Origin: Dyella terrae
Lineage (GTDB): Bacteria; Pseudomonadota; Gammaproteobacteria; Xanthomonadales; Rhodanobacteraceae
Length of the DNA stretch: 64,000 nt
NCBI RefSeq assembly: GCF_022394535.1
Contig: NZ_CP089414.1
Span: forward strand, 868,001-932,000
Direction: 5' to 3'
Shown here: piece after piece, positions 10,352 through 18,944 of the stretch
Layout of the letters: each line of letters opens with the position of its first letter
Position numbering within the stretch: the first letter of the stretch is position 1
Program-made: the position numbers and the translations under genes
The notes under the pieces: generated by a model
Told to the model about the DNA's origin: nothing
Databases searched by the model: none
The model's input: only the letters and a program-made list of their open reading frames with translations

Positions 10352-10666
10352 ACGGAGTCTCCCATCGTATTGGGCGGAATTCCTGCTCGATGCGTTGCGA
10401 CACGCCGAGCGAGGTGATGGAAATCACGACGCTCTACGCAACGACAAACGGCTCGATGAAGACTGAGTCTTGCACCGAACCACAACGACTACCCGTCATT
10501 CCGTCTCATGGGTCAGCCACGCTCATTCGCATCCGCAGATGCGGATCTCTTCACTCACTTTTTGCACACATGCTGTCGACTAATGCGCGCCATCACGAGG
10601 CCGTGTGCGACGAGCGACATGCGACCAAAGACCTAGGCCGTGATAGGCGAAATCTCCATGCTGCGA
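10352..10666. other. Intergenic region upstream of the T6SS operon
   Basis: This 315-base stretch separates the tssB start from the end of the hybrid kinase, which is also on the minus strand. It must hold the tssBC promoter unless the kinase transcript reads through. I looked for a sigma-54 type -24/-12 element, common for T6SS operons, and saw no convincing match. A short inverted repeat (ATCCGC-AGAT-GCGGAT, 10531-10546) is followed on the plus strand by a T-rich run. No gene is supported here. Confidence 0.4.
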
Positions 10667-12508
10667 TTACTGTGCAGCAGGCGACGCCTCGCCATGGAGC
10701 ATGCGACTCACCCAGGCGCGAAGGATCTCGACCTGCACGGGCTTATGCAGTAGAGGAATGCCGCGCTCGCTGCTTTCAATCAGACGGACAGGATCCGTGT
10801 CTCCACTGATAAGCAACGCAGGGATATCTGCGTCGTTGTATTCCTCACGCAGGTAATCAATCACGTGAATGCCCGTTTCATGGTCACGCAACCGGTAGTC
10901 GCTGATGATCAGTGCTGGCTTGGATCGCTGATGGACGACATTCGCCAGTGCTTCCTCGCCACTAGCCCCACAGATGACCCGATGCCCCCAGCTCTCCAGA
11001 AGCAACCGCATGCCTTCGCGATTCTGCGCGTCGTCGTCAATCACGAGCACGAGGTGCTCAACCGCTGGGGCTCCACCTCTGCCATAGGGCGCTGCGTGCG
11101 ATTCACTCGTCATGTTGGCGGCCAGGTGGCCTTGATCCACCTTGTGCTTCTGATCAAGACCTACGCTCAAGCGGAACATGGTGCCCCGTCCCGGCACGGA
11201 GAACAGTGTCAGCCCGTGGTCCAGCAGGCGAGCCGTGCGCCTCACGATGGCCAGGCCCAGGCCAAGCCCCTTCTTTCGGTCGCGTTCCGGGTTACCCAGC
11301 TGATGGAACTCCCAAAACACACGCTCTTGTTGATCTTCAGGAATACCCGGGCCCGTGTCCCATACTTCGATGCATACCTGCCCAGCACGCTTGCGGCAAC
11401 CAATGAGCACCCGCCCCTGGATCGTGTGCTCGATGGCGTTGCTGATGAGGTTGCGTACGATGACTTCGATCAGGATGGGGTCCGTGCGAACCACGGCAAA
11501 ACTTGGCCGCACACGAAGTTCCAACCCTTTCTTTTGCGCCTGTAAAGAGTACTCGGCACATAGCTGCTCAAGTAGGCAGTCCAGTGGAAACGACTGATAT
11601 GCTGGCTGCACCACGCCGGCATCCAGGCGGGAGATGTTCAGCAGCGCATCAAACAGATGCCCCATAGCAGCGGTCGCGCTGGTGATGTTGTTTACCAAGT
11701 AGCGGCCATGGTCGGACAGGCTCTCCTTGACCAGCAACTCAAGGAACAGACTCATGGCATGCACCGGCTGCCGAAGATCGTGGCTTGCTGCCGCAAGAAA
11801 TCGGGATTTTTCCAGATCGCTACGTTCGGCTGCTTCCTTCTCCTTCTGCACTTGCTTCAGCAGCGCCAGGTTTTCATAGCCCAGCCTCAGCGCATCCATG
11901 TGCGTTCGATGCATCCGATGGATGAAGGCAATGGCGGCCACGAGATAGGCAATGCCGCCCGTGACCAGTGCGAGATGCAGGGCTGATGGCTTGAATGCCA
12001 GCGCGATAAATGGAGGAGCGAACGCCGGCAACAGGAAGGCATACGCCACGGGCAGGATCATGTAGTTGGAATAGATGACGCCCGTGCCCAGCCCAAACAG
12101 GATCACGATGAAGAACAGCTGGTATTCGATGGGCACCGTGAACGACCAGTAGGCAAATCCGCCACCCCACAACATTCCCGACACCAGGTTGCCCATCGTC
12201 ATACGCCGCAGCCAGCGCTCACCTGCCCCGGGCTGCGCTAGTGTGCGGGAGTAGCGGATCAAGGCCGCAAGCCGGCAGGCTGAGGTGAACAACGAGATGC
12301 CGAGCCAGGCCCATAGCTCGGCCACCGGCACAGAGTGATAGAGCACGTTGGCCGTCATGCAGGCGACCAGTGTCGAGCCGAACAGAGCGAACGGAAAGCT
12401 TCGCCGCAACGAGGCGAGCTGGATCTCGCGAACATGGTCGGCATCGATCGCCACGGTCATGGTCGCTGCGTCGTATGACCGCCCGGGCCGCCCGTTGTCA
12501 TCACCCAT
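10667..12508 (-). CDS. Membrane hybrid histidine kinase with C-terminal receiver
   Basis: This 613-residue sensor has an N-terminal membrane region with about six hydrophobic segments (about residues 38-198). A short coiled linker leads to a HisKA domain with the phospho-accepting His243 in the motif AASHDLRQPVHA. The HATPase_c domain follows, with the N box around Asn357, DTGPGIP at 384-390 and GLGLGLA at 414-420. The C-terminus is a receiver domain with acidic residues near 490-493 and the likely phospho-acceptor Asp537 in ISDYRL. It is 23 bases downstream of the LuxR-type regulator and on the same strand, so they probably form one two-component system. The signal sensed is unknown. The closeness to the T6SS suggests, but does not show, a regulatory link. 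Confidence 0.9.
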   Translation of the reverse strand: MGDDNGRPGRSYDAATMTVAIDADHVREIQLASLRRSFPFALFGSTLVACMTANVLYHSVPVAELWAWLGISLFTSACRLAALIRYSRTLAQPGAGERWLRRMTMGNLVSGMLWGGGFAYWSFTVPIEYQLFFIVILFGLGTGVIYSNYMILPVAYAFLLPAFAPPFIALAFKPSALHLALVTGGIAYLVAAIAFIHRMHRTHMDALRLGYENLALLKQVQKEKEAAERSDLEKSRFLAAASHDLRQPVHAMSLFLELLVKESLSDHGRYLVNNITSATAAMGHLFDALLNISRLDAGVVQPAYQSFPLDCLLEQLCAEYSLQAQKKGLELRVRPSFAVVRTDPILIEVIVRNLISNAIEHTIQGRVLIGCRKRAGQVCIEVWDTGPGIPEDQQERVFWEFHQLGNPERDRKKGLGLGLAIVRRTARLLDHGLTLFSVPGRGTMFRLSVGLDQKHKVDQGHLAANMTSESHAAPYGRGGAPAVEHLVLVIDDDAQNREGMRLLLESWGHRVICGASGEEALANVVHQRSKPALIISDYRLRDHETGIHVIDYLREEYNDADIPALLISGDTDPVRLIESSERGIPLLHKPVQVEILRAWVSRMLHGEASPAAQ

Positions 12509-12531
12509 GGAATCGCCCCGCTCGTTTCAAT

Positions 12532-13173
12532 TTAGCTGGGTTTGCCGAGCAAACCCCCGCGACGCGCCAACAGGCTTGCCTGCGTGCGGTTGGGTACATC
12601 CAGCACGCTGAGGATGACCGACATATGGGCCTTGACAGTTTTTTCCGTCATGCCCAGTCGTTGCGATATCTCGCCATTACGCATGCCCTCGCACACTAGG
12701 CGCAGCACATCCGTTTGTCGTGGCGTCAGCCTGGCCAGCAATGCAGCCTCATCGCGTGGCGCCGCGCCTTCACCGGTGGGCGAATAGGTATCCGGCAGAT
12801 AGCCCAGCCCAGCCGACACGCGCGAGAGCGCGTCCAGCAAGCTCTGACTGCCGGCGGTCTTGTGAATGAATCCACCTGCACCCGCCTGCAGCGCCCGATG
12901 CACGTCCGCGGGATCTTCCGAGGCGGAGACCACCAAGATCTGAATGTCGCGGCGCATCGTACGCAACAGGCGCACAAGGGCACTTCCTGGCATATCGGGC
13001 AAATAGAAGTCTGTCACGACCAGTCCGATGCCCGGATGCGCTTCCAGTGTCGCCAAGGCGGACGCGCCCGACGAGGCTGCATGGATCTCCAGGGCTGGAT
13101 GAGCCCTGGTAATGGTCAGCAGTATTCCCTCACGAAACATCGCGTGATCGTCCACCAGCAATATCGCGTACAT
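12532..13173 (-). CDS. LuxR/NarL-family response regulator
   Basis: The 213-residue product starts at the ATG at 13173, which has a GGGGAA ribosome-binding site. An upstream in-frame extension to 13347 has no domain content. The receiver domain (about 1-120) carries Asp8/Asp9 and the phospho-acceptor Asp55 (TDFYLPD). The LuxR-type helix-turn-helix lies at about 145-205 (LTPRQTDVLRLVCEG, then GMTEKTVKAHMS). It precedes the hybrid kinase gene in the same direction, and the kinase is its likely phosphate source. Targets are unknown. Confidence 0.92.
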   Translation of the reverse strand: MYAILLVDDHAMFREGILLTITRAHPALEIHAASSGASALATLEAHPGIGLVVTDFYLPDMPGSALVRLLRTMRRDIQILVVSASEDPADVHRALQAGAGGFIHKTAGSQSLLDALSRVSAGLGYLPDTYSPTGEGAAPRDEAALLARLTPRQTDVLRLVCEGMRNGEISQRLGMTEKTVKAHMSVILSVLDVPNRTQASLLARRGGLLGKPS

Positions 13174-13712
13174 GGTTCCCCGTTTCTCGCATCGTGACCG
13201 TGAAATGGCACGGCGAAGAGATAGCACTGTGTCCGTGGAATCGATCCACGAAAGCGGCAAGTTTGCCTTACTAGCTCGAGGGTGCAAGTGTAAAAAGTAT
13301 GGATCACATTTCTGAGCCCGCAGCATGCTGTGCCCCCAGGCGCCCACTCAGCGGCATTGTGATCAGCTGCAGGCCTCTGAGGGGCGTTTGAGTTGAGCGT
13401 TTGGAACGGCGTTCTCTAGACCATCACGGCCTTCTCGATAGCGTCACTGGCTACTTGTTGCAGTACCGACCTGCGGAGAGTGTCGTCTTTGGGGCAGTGG
13501 TGGATTTACTTCCAATCGCCGCAAGCTCGGATGCGCCTTGCCCACAAAGGCCGCGCTCTTTGGGTGAGATGGGGTCTTAGCTTCATCTCCGTGGCGCCAG
13601 GAGGCCTGGGAGCGCACACGCGTTGGTCACCAGTCACTACACGCGCGGTATGGACGAGCCCGCTTTGTCGAGGGTGGAGCGCCCTGCTTGGTATCTACTC
13701 GAGGAGAACGAC
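13174..13712. other. Intergenic region between divergent response regulator and poxB
   Basis: This 539-base divergent region separates the minus-strand response regulator from plus-strand poxB. It should contain the promoters of both. An imperfect hairpin-like element centred on CCAGG-AGG-CCTGG lies near 13598-13610. A frame upstream of poxB (from 13623) is open but lacks homology to the enzyme. I see no further gene, RNA or clear operator. Confidence 0.35.
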
Positions 13713-15422
13713 ATGAGCAAGAAAGTTGCCGAGATACTGATCGAAGTCCTGGAACAAGCCGGCGTGAAGCGTTGTTACGGCATCGTGGGTGACACCCTTA
13801 ATCTGTTCGCGGAACATTTGGAGCGCAGCCCCATCGCCTGGGTGCACGTTCGTCACGAAGAGGCTGGGGCCTTTGCCGCCGGCGCCGAGGCACAACTGAC
13901 CAACAACCTGACGGCGTGCGCGGGGAGTTGTGGGCCTGGCAGCCTGCATTTCATCAACGGGCTGTACGAAGCCAATCGTAATCGCGCGCCGGTCATCCTC
14001 ATCGCCAGTCAGATCATGATGAGCGACCTAGGTTTCGAATCCATCCAGGAGGTCGACTTCAAGGCGGTCTTCAAAGACTGCAGCGTGTTCTGCGACATGA
14101 TCCTTACGCCAGAGCAAGCGCGAAAGAAGGCTGTGATGGCGTGCCAGGCCGCGCTCAACAAGCAAGGTGTCGCCGTGCTGATCGTTCCCGTGGATATCTC
14201 CCACGGCGAAGTTCACGAGGATTTCCCCTATCGGGTCCACCACGCCAAACCCGTGGTGACGCCGAACGATGGGGAGCTCAGCGAGATCGCCAGCATCCTC
14301 AACAGCGGCAAGAAAATCACGATCTACGCAGGCAGCGGCTGCGAGGATGCGTTGGACGAGATCAAGCAGGTGGCGGCGAAGCTGAAGGCGCCCGTTGCTC
14401 ATACCTCGCGGGCGAAGAGCTTTCTTGAGCACGACAATCCGTACAACGTGGGCATGACCGGACTGCTCGGCAGCGAGGCAGGCTACAAGGCGATCCTCGA
14501 TTGCGACACCTTGCTGTTGTTGGGTGCGGACTTCGCGTGGCGTCAGTTCTATCCGGATCATGCCAAAATCGTGCAGATTGACATCGATCCCACGCATCTC
14601 GGGCGGCGCCATCACGTGACCATCGGCGCCGTGGGCGACATTCAGCCGACCTTGCGCGCGCTCTTGCCACGCCTGGAACAGCGCGACGATGCATCGTTCC
14701 AGCGGGAATACGTGGAGCGATTCGCCAAGGCCATGGCGTCCTGGAAGAGCCACCTGGTGCCAGGCCATGACGACACTATTCCCGGGTCGTACCTCACGTC
14801 GGTCATCGATCGCTATGCGGACGACGATGCCCTCTTCTCCGGTGACGACGGCACACCCATCGTCTGGGCGGTCAGGCATACCACGGCGAACGGAAAGCGC
14901 CGTATTTTCGGCAGCTTCCTGCATGGAACCATGGCCACAGCGCTGCCCAATACGATCGGCTTGAAGAAGGCGGCGCCCGATCGACAGGTGATTGCCTTAT
15001 GCGGAGACGGTGGGCTGTCCATGCTCCTCGGCGAGCTACTCACCATCATCCAAGAAGACGTACCCATCAAGATTGCCGTCTTTGACAACCGGAAACTTGG
15101 ATTCGTAGAGATCGAGCAAAAGTCCGAAGGCATGCTCGACACCTTTACGCGCCTGAAGAATCCCGATTTCGGCAAAGTAGCCGAAGCGATAGGCCTATGG
15201 GGCAAGACGGTGAGCAAGGCGTCGGAGATCGAGGCGGCGGTACAGGAGTGGCTGGCGCAGCCGGGGCCTGCCCTGCTCAATGTCCGGGTGAGCCCGCTGG
15301 AATTGGTTAAACCACCCTTTGTCGAACTTAAGCCCGTGCTGGGCATGGCGTTGTACACCACGCGTGCGATCCTGCATGGCCGGGGCAGTGACGTATTGGA
15401 GCTGGTACGCGAAAACGTCTGA
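13713..15422 (+). CDS. poxB: Pyruvate dehydrogenase (quinone) / pyruvate oxidase PoxB
   Basis: PoxB decarboxylates pyruvate to acetate and CO2 and passes electrons through FAD to the membrane ubiquinone pool. The 569-residue protein starts at the ATG at 13713 behind a GAGGAGA ribosome-binding site. It carries the conserved Glu50 of thiamine-diphosphate enzymes, and the thiamine-diphosphate/Mg motif starts with GDGGLSML near residue 431 and ends with the Asn near 459. The C-terminus (RAILHGRGSDVLELVREN) matches the amphipathic lipid-binding tail that activates E. coli PoxB. It stands alone, followed by a strong hairpin. Acetolactate synthase-like enzymes share the fold, but the C-terminal tail favours PoxB. 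Confidence 0.93.
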   Translation: MSKKVAEILIEVLEQAGVKRCYGIVGDTLNLFAEHLERSPIAWVHVRHEEAGAFAAGAEAQLTNNLTACAGSCGPGSLHFINGLYEANRNRAPVILIASQIMMSDLGFESIQEVDFKAVFKDCSVFCDMILTPEQARKKAVMACQAALNKQGVAVLIVPVDISHGEVHEDFPYRVHHAKPVVTPNDGELSEIASILNSGKKITIYAGSGCEDALDEIKQVAAKLKAPVAHTSRAKSFLEHDNPYNVGMTGLLGSEAGYKAILDCDTLLLLGADFAWRQFYPDHAKIVQIDIDPTHLGRRHHVTIGAVGDIQPTLRALLPRLEQRDDASFQREYVERFAKAMASWKSHLVPGHDDTIPGSYLTSVIDRYADDDALFSGDDGTPIVWAVRHTTANGKRRIFGSFLHGTMATALPNTIGLKKAAPDRQVIALCGDGGLSMLLGELLTIIQEDVPIKIAVFDNRKLGFVEIEQKSEGMLDTFTRLKNPDFGKVAEAIGLWGKTVSKASEIEAAVQEWLAQPGPALLNVRVSPLELVKPPFVELKPVLGMALYTTRAILHGRGSDVLELVRENV

Positions 15423-15435
15423 CATATCGGCGAAT

Positions 15436-15473
15436 GCGATGGGCCACGAGAGGACAGATCCATGGCCCATCGC
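15436..15473 (+). terminator. Hairpin terminator after poxB
   Basis: An 11-bp perfect inverted repeat, GCGATGGGCCA and TGGCCCATCGC, with a 16-base loop begins 13 bases after the poxB stop. There is no long T-run, so its strength as an intrinsic terminator is uncertain. Confidence 0.5.
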
Positions 15474-15690
15474 GCTGTCACTTCACGACGAGGCTATTCG
15501 GGTGCTTCCGGTTGTGGCGTCGCCAATCATGCAGCACGGGCATGGCACTATATGCCATGGATTCGCGACGACACTCGTATCCACGCATTTTTGATAGACG
15601 CGGCATGGATCGCCAGCGGCCCACAAGGCCGACCGAAATCCCGTGTCTGGCAAGCTTCATCACCAAGCACGGCGAGAAACCCGCTCCTCC

Positions 15691-16710
15691 ATGATTCCCG
15701 TTCCGATTTTTTCTGGCGCCTTCTTCATTATCCTTGGCCTCTCGTTTCTGGCGACCATCGCTGTTGTTTTCTGGGGCGCCGCGCTGGCCTTGATTCCCGC
15801 GGCCCGGCGATCGTTTGGCAGGCATCGAGGACGTTCCATCGGCATTCTCGCCGTGCTGTGTACGGCCAGCCTGTTTTTCGTCTGCGCGGCCGTCGTGTGG
15901 CTGGGGGTCGATCTGGAATCCAGGAAGGAACAGGCTGCGTTGCATCCCACGCTGACGGCACCCGCCACCTTGCTTGGCGTCGACATGCCGGTGGGCACGC
16001 AGCTGTCACTCCGTGACGCGACTGACATGACCTCCTTGGAAGAGGCTCATTTCCCCCATGCTGTCAGCGTCTTCGCTATATCCGCAATCGCCTTGAGCGT
16101 TCGCTCAGAGGGCGACGATGAGGCGCCGCAAGATGCGCCATCCCCCACCTATCTTCCCGCTATGGCGCTCACCATCACCAGCACGCAGATGGTCGATGGC
16201 TGGACCTGCGGCGCAAGCGAGCCTTTGGAAGTCGTGCTACGCCATGACGCACGGATCAAGACGCTGTATTCGTGCCAACTGGCGGCAGGCAATGCGGTGG
16301 CCCAATCGCCGATTCCTGATGGGTCGAGGCTCATTCGCAGCACCACAACCTATGGCGATGGCCTGCGCGACAATGACTACTGGCGCATCGATGTAGTCGA
16401 TGACGGCGTCTTCGAGCTAGAAGGACTGCCGCTGCGTCACCCGACGTTGCGGCTGGACAGGCAACGCAACGTTCTGGCCGTTGAGTACGCTGTGTTGGCG
16501 CGCGACACCCGTCTCGGCGACATCAGCTACCCCGCTGGAACGGCGGTCTCCACTGGCCTGCGCGGCGTGCGCGAGAAATACCCCGGTGCATGGGTCTTCA
16601 GACCCGTACAAGGCCATCCCGCTCATGGCAAGGACCATGGGGACATAGCCGAGGGGATGTCCGTGGTGCAGGCTCCTGACGGAAAAGTCCAGGCGATCAT
16701 GCCGAACTGA
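15691..16710 (+). CDS. Membrane-anchored protein of unknown function
   Basis: I do not recognise this 339-residue protein. The ATG at 15691 is chosen because it places a hydrophobic segment at residues 5-32 (IFSGAFFIILGLSFLATIAV). A second hydrophobic segment follows at about 51-72, after the basic stretch RRSFGRHRGR. The rest is probably a soluble domain, beta-rich in appearance, on the periplasmic side. It contains repeated mentions of small beta-hairpin motifs but no catalytic signature that I can name. It stands between poxB and a LysR regulator on the same strand with gaps of over 200 bases on both sides. The start could be later. Confidence 0.65.
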   Translation: MIPVPIFSGAFFIILGLSFLATIAVVFWGAALALIPAARRSFGRHRGRSIGILAVLCTASLFFVCAAVVWLGVDLESRKEQAALHPTLTAPATLLGVDMPVGTQLSLRDATDMTSLEEAHFPHAVSVFAISAIALSVRSEGDDEAPQDAPSPTYLPAMALTITSTQMVDGWTCGASEPLEVVLRHDARIKTLYSCQLAAGNAVAQSPIPDGSRLIRSTTTYGDGLRDNDYWRIDVVDDGVFELEGLPLRHPTLRLDRQRNVLAVEYAVLARDTRLGDISYPAGTAVSTGLRGVREKYPGAWVFRPVQGHPAHGKDHGDIAEGMSVVQAPDGKVQAIMPN

Positions 16711-16918
16711 GTACGTGGTTCTCGCGGGCATTCATGGTTGGAATGCCCGGATGGTGCTCTGGGCTGATTCAGCGCTCTGGCGGCAATGCCGCCACGGCTC
16801 CTAGTACGATACGAGCCAACGCATGGCTGACATCGGTTCGCATGCGCTCCCTGCGCATTGGCAAACCCGCTTTTCGTAGACGAAGTCTGCTGCACATCGA
16901 CAACAACGACTCCCGCAC

Positions 16919-17848
16919 ATGGAACCTTATCGACTTGGCGATATCGCCGCCTTCGTGGCCGCTGTAAGGTCCGGCAGCTTCACGGCCGCCGCCACCGGTC
17001 TCGGACTCACACGCTCCGCCGTGGGCAAGAGCATCGCGCGCCTGGAGAGCCAGCTTGGTGTGCGACTGCTTCATCGCACCACGCGCAAGCTGAGCCTGAC
17101 GGACGAAGGCAGCATCGTCTACGAGCGCTGGCGACAGATTCTGGAAGAACTGGAGGACGTGGACGCCACGATGGCGCTGCGCCGCAGCCACCCCACAGGT
17201 ACGCTCAGGCTGATTACGCCACCGTCCTTTGGTCAGCGCCACATCATGCCGGTGATCCACGACTACCTGAAGCAATGGCCGGAGCTTCGCGCAGAGCTGT
17301 GGTTCACTGACCGCTTCGTGGATCTGATCGAAGAAGGCTTCGACATTGCCTTGCGCATCGGCACTCCCAAGCAGGACTCGCTGATATTGACTCGCACGGT
17401 GGCCTGGCAGCAGTTCATCGTCTGCGCATCGCCGGAATACCTGGCCAGGCGCGGCGCGCCGATGAATCCCGCTGAGCTGGCCGACCACGACACCATCGTT
17501 TACATCAACGCCGAGCGGCCACGACCGTGGCGCCTGCAAACCGAGAATGGTCCCTTCCTGTACGAGGGTCCGGGCCGGATAAACATCGACAACTCCGAAG
17601 CCGTACGCGAGTCGGCCCTGGCGGGATTCGGGCTTGCCCATCTGGCCAATTACGTCATCGGCGACGACTTGCGTGCAGGCAGGCTGGTGGAAGTCTTGCG
17701 CGCGTACCGTCCGCCACCGGATCCCATCCGCTTGGTCTATCCGAGCAAACGCCATCTAACGCCTCGGACTCGCGCATTCATCGATTTTCTCGTGGAGCGC
17801 TGGGGCGCCGGTGCGCCGTGGGATTCGGCCATTGCCCCGCATACCTGA
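16919..17848 (+). CDS. LysR-family transcriptional regulator
   Basis: The 309-residue protein has an N-terminal winged helix-turn-helix (about 1-65: AAVRSGSFTAAATGLGLTRSAVGKSIARLE) and a LysR effector-binding domain (about 90-300). The wording of the DNA-binding part and the effector region (RHIMPVIHDYLKQWPEL) fits the CrgA/DmlR-like branch. It is not divergent from any neighbour: the lipoprotein and FUSC genes lie downstream on the same strand. Its targets cannot be read from position alone. The inducer is unknown. Confidence 0.92.
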   Translation: MEPYRLGDIAAFVAAVRSGSFTAAATGLGLTRSAVGKSIARLESQLGVRLLHRTTRKLSLTDEGSIVYERWRQILEELEDVDATMALRRSHPTGTLRLITPPSFGQRHIMPVIHDYLKQWPELRAELWFTDRFVDLIEEGFDIALRIGTPKQDSLILTRTVAWQQFIVCASPEYLARRGAPMNPAELADHDTIVYINAERPRPWRLQTENGPFLYEGPGRINIDNSEAVRESALAGFGLAHLANYVIGDDLRAGRLVEVLRAYRPPPDPIRLVYPSKRHLTPRTRAFIDFLVERWGAGAPWDSAIAPHT

Positions 17849-18284
17849 CCGCCCGGCGCGGATGTCTCACCCTCAGGCGACGCGCATTGGGGAATGACAG
17901 GACCATGTGCCGGGCGCTGCAGGTGATTTATCGACGCGAACGAATCCATAACACTGGCGCCTTCGCTGATCCCCGCACCTTCAGGCAATGACTGCTTCCG
18001 TTTTCACCGCACGGCCATGGCGCTCCGTTGAACGTATGACGCCAGCGCTTCCGCATATCCGATATACCCAGTCTGCACCGCGATCCCAGCCCGACGCGTC
18101 GTCCTGACGTTTCCGCGCACGGGTAAAGCCACCCGCTGAGCCACTCCACAGTCACCTGACGTACCACGCGGCGATGCAAGCCGCTTGGGCATCTGCGCCT
18201 TCTGAACCGTACTTGCCACCGTATCGCGTCAAGCGATGCGCCCTTGACGCGCGCCCCGCGCTGCCACCCCAGAGACCTATCACC
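17849..18284. other. Intergenic region between LysR gene and lipoprotein gene
   Basis: This 436-base stretch holds no supported gene. Open frames here are short and have no domain content. It presumably holds the end of the LysR transcript and the promoter of the lipoprotein gene. I saw no convincing terminator hairpin or repeat. Confidence 0.35.
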
Positions 18285-18800
18285 ATGCTCATCCATTCCC
18301 GACTGACCGCCCTCGCCTTCGCCGCTGCCACGCTGATGCTTGCCGGTTGCCATGCCACCGTCGATGCGCGATGGGCGAATTCGGACGACACGGTGGATCA
18401 CTGGAAGAAGGCCATGCCGAGCCTGCCGATTGAAGTGCGTGGCGCGTTGCCGGATGCCACTAATCAGCAGATCGCCGACGCTATTCCGAACAGCGAGGCC
18501 GTGGGCGCTGCCAACCTGGCATCGCCGCGACTGATCGTGGAATTGGGCCAGGGCCCCAAGCCTCAGGATGAGGCCTACTGCAGCAAGCCGATGCAGGAAA
18601 CGGCCGTCAACGCCGGTACGAAGACCGCCATGACCTTGACGATCTGCGACGGCGCGCGCCTGGTGGTTTCGTTGCGCACGCCGCTCGATCCCACCAAGAC
18701 GCCGGTGTCGACGCTTCCCAAGCGCGTGGACAACCTGAAGAAGCTCGCACTGATCGGCATCTCCCGCAGCCAGATCGAGGCCTACCAGATTCAGGGGTGA
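18285..18800 (+). CDS. Hypothetical outer- or inner-membrane lipoprotein
   Basis: The 171-residue product begins with a lipoprotein signal peptide (LTALAFAAATLMLAGC), with the lipobox Cys at residue 22. The mature part is small and has no catalytic motif that I can name. The ATG at 18285 follows an AGAGA ribosome-binding site and gives a standard signal peptide. A longer frame to 18174 lacks one. It is followed by a strong hairpin and then by the FUSC transporter gene. Function unknown. Confidence 0.8.
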   Translation: MLIHSRLTALAFAAATLMLAGCHATVDARWANSDDTVDHWKKAMPSLPIEVRGALPDATNQQIADAIPNSEAVGAANLASPRLIVELGQGPKPQDEAYCSKPMQETAVNAGTKTAMTLTICDGARLVVSLRTPLDPTKTPVSTLPKRVDNLKKLALIGISRSQIEAYQIQG

Positions 18801-18858
18801 TGCGGGCCGCCGCCTCGCGATCGCGTTGGCGGCTCTGCATAACACGGGTGTCGCACCA

Positions 18859-18889
18859 CCGATGCCGCACGGCTACCGTGCGGCATCGG
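18859..18889 (+). terminator. Strong hairpin after the lipoprotein gene
   Basis: A 13-bp perfect GC-rich inverted repeat (CCGATGCCGCACG / CGTGCGGCATCGG, 5-base loop) lies 58 bases after the lipoprotein stop and 55 bases before the FUSC start. No T-run follows, so it may be a terminator, a pause site or an mRNA-stability element. Confidence 0.55.
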
Positions 18890-18944
18890 CCGCTCTGCCG
18901 CCCCTGCTTTCGCCATTCAACACGTCACAAGCAGCAGGGACAGG

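Noticed and set aside
10352..10480. Possible sigma-54 promoter before tssB
   Set aside because: No acceptable TGGCAC-N5-TTGC match was seen on the minus strand in the expected position.
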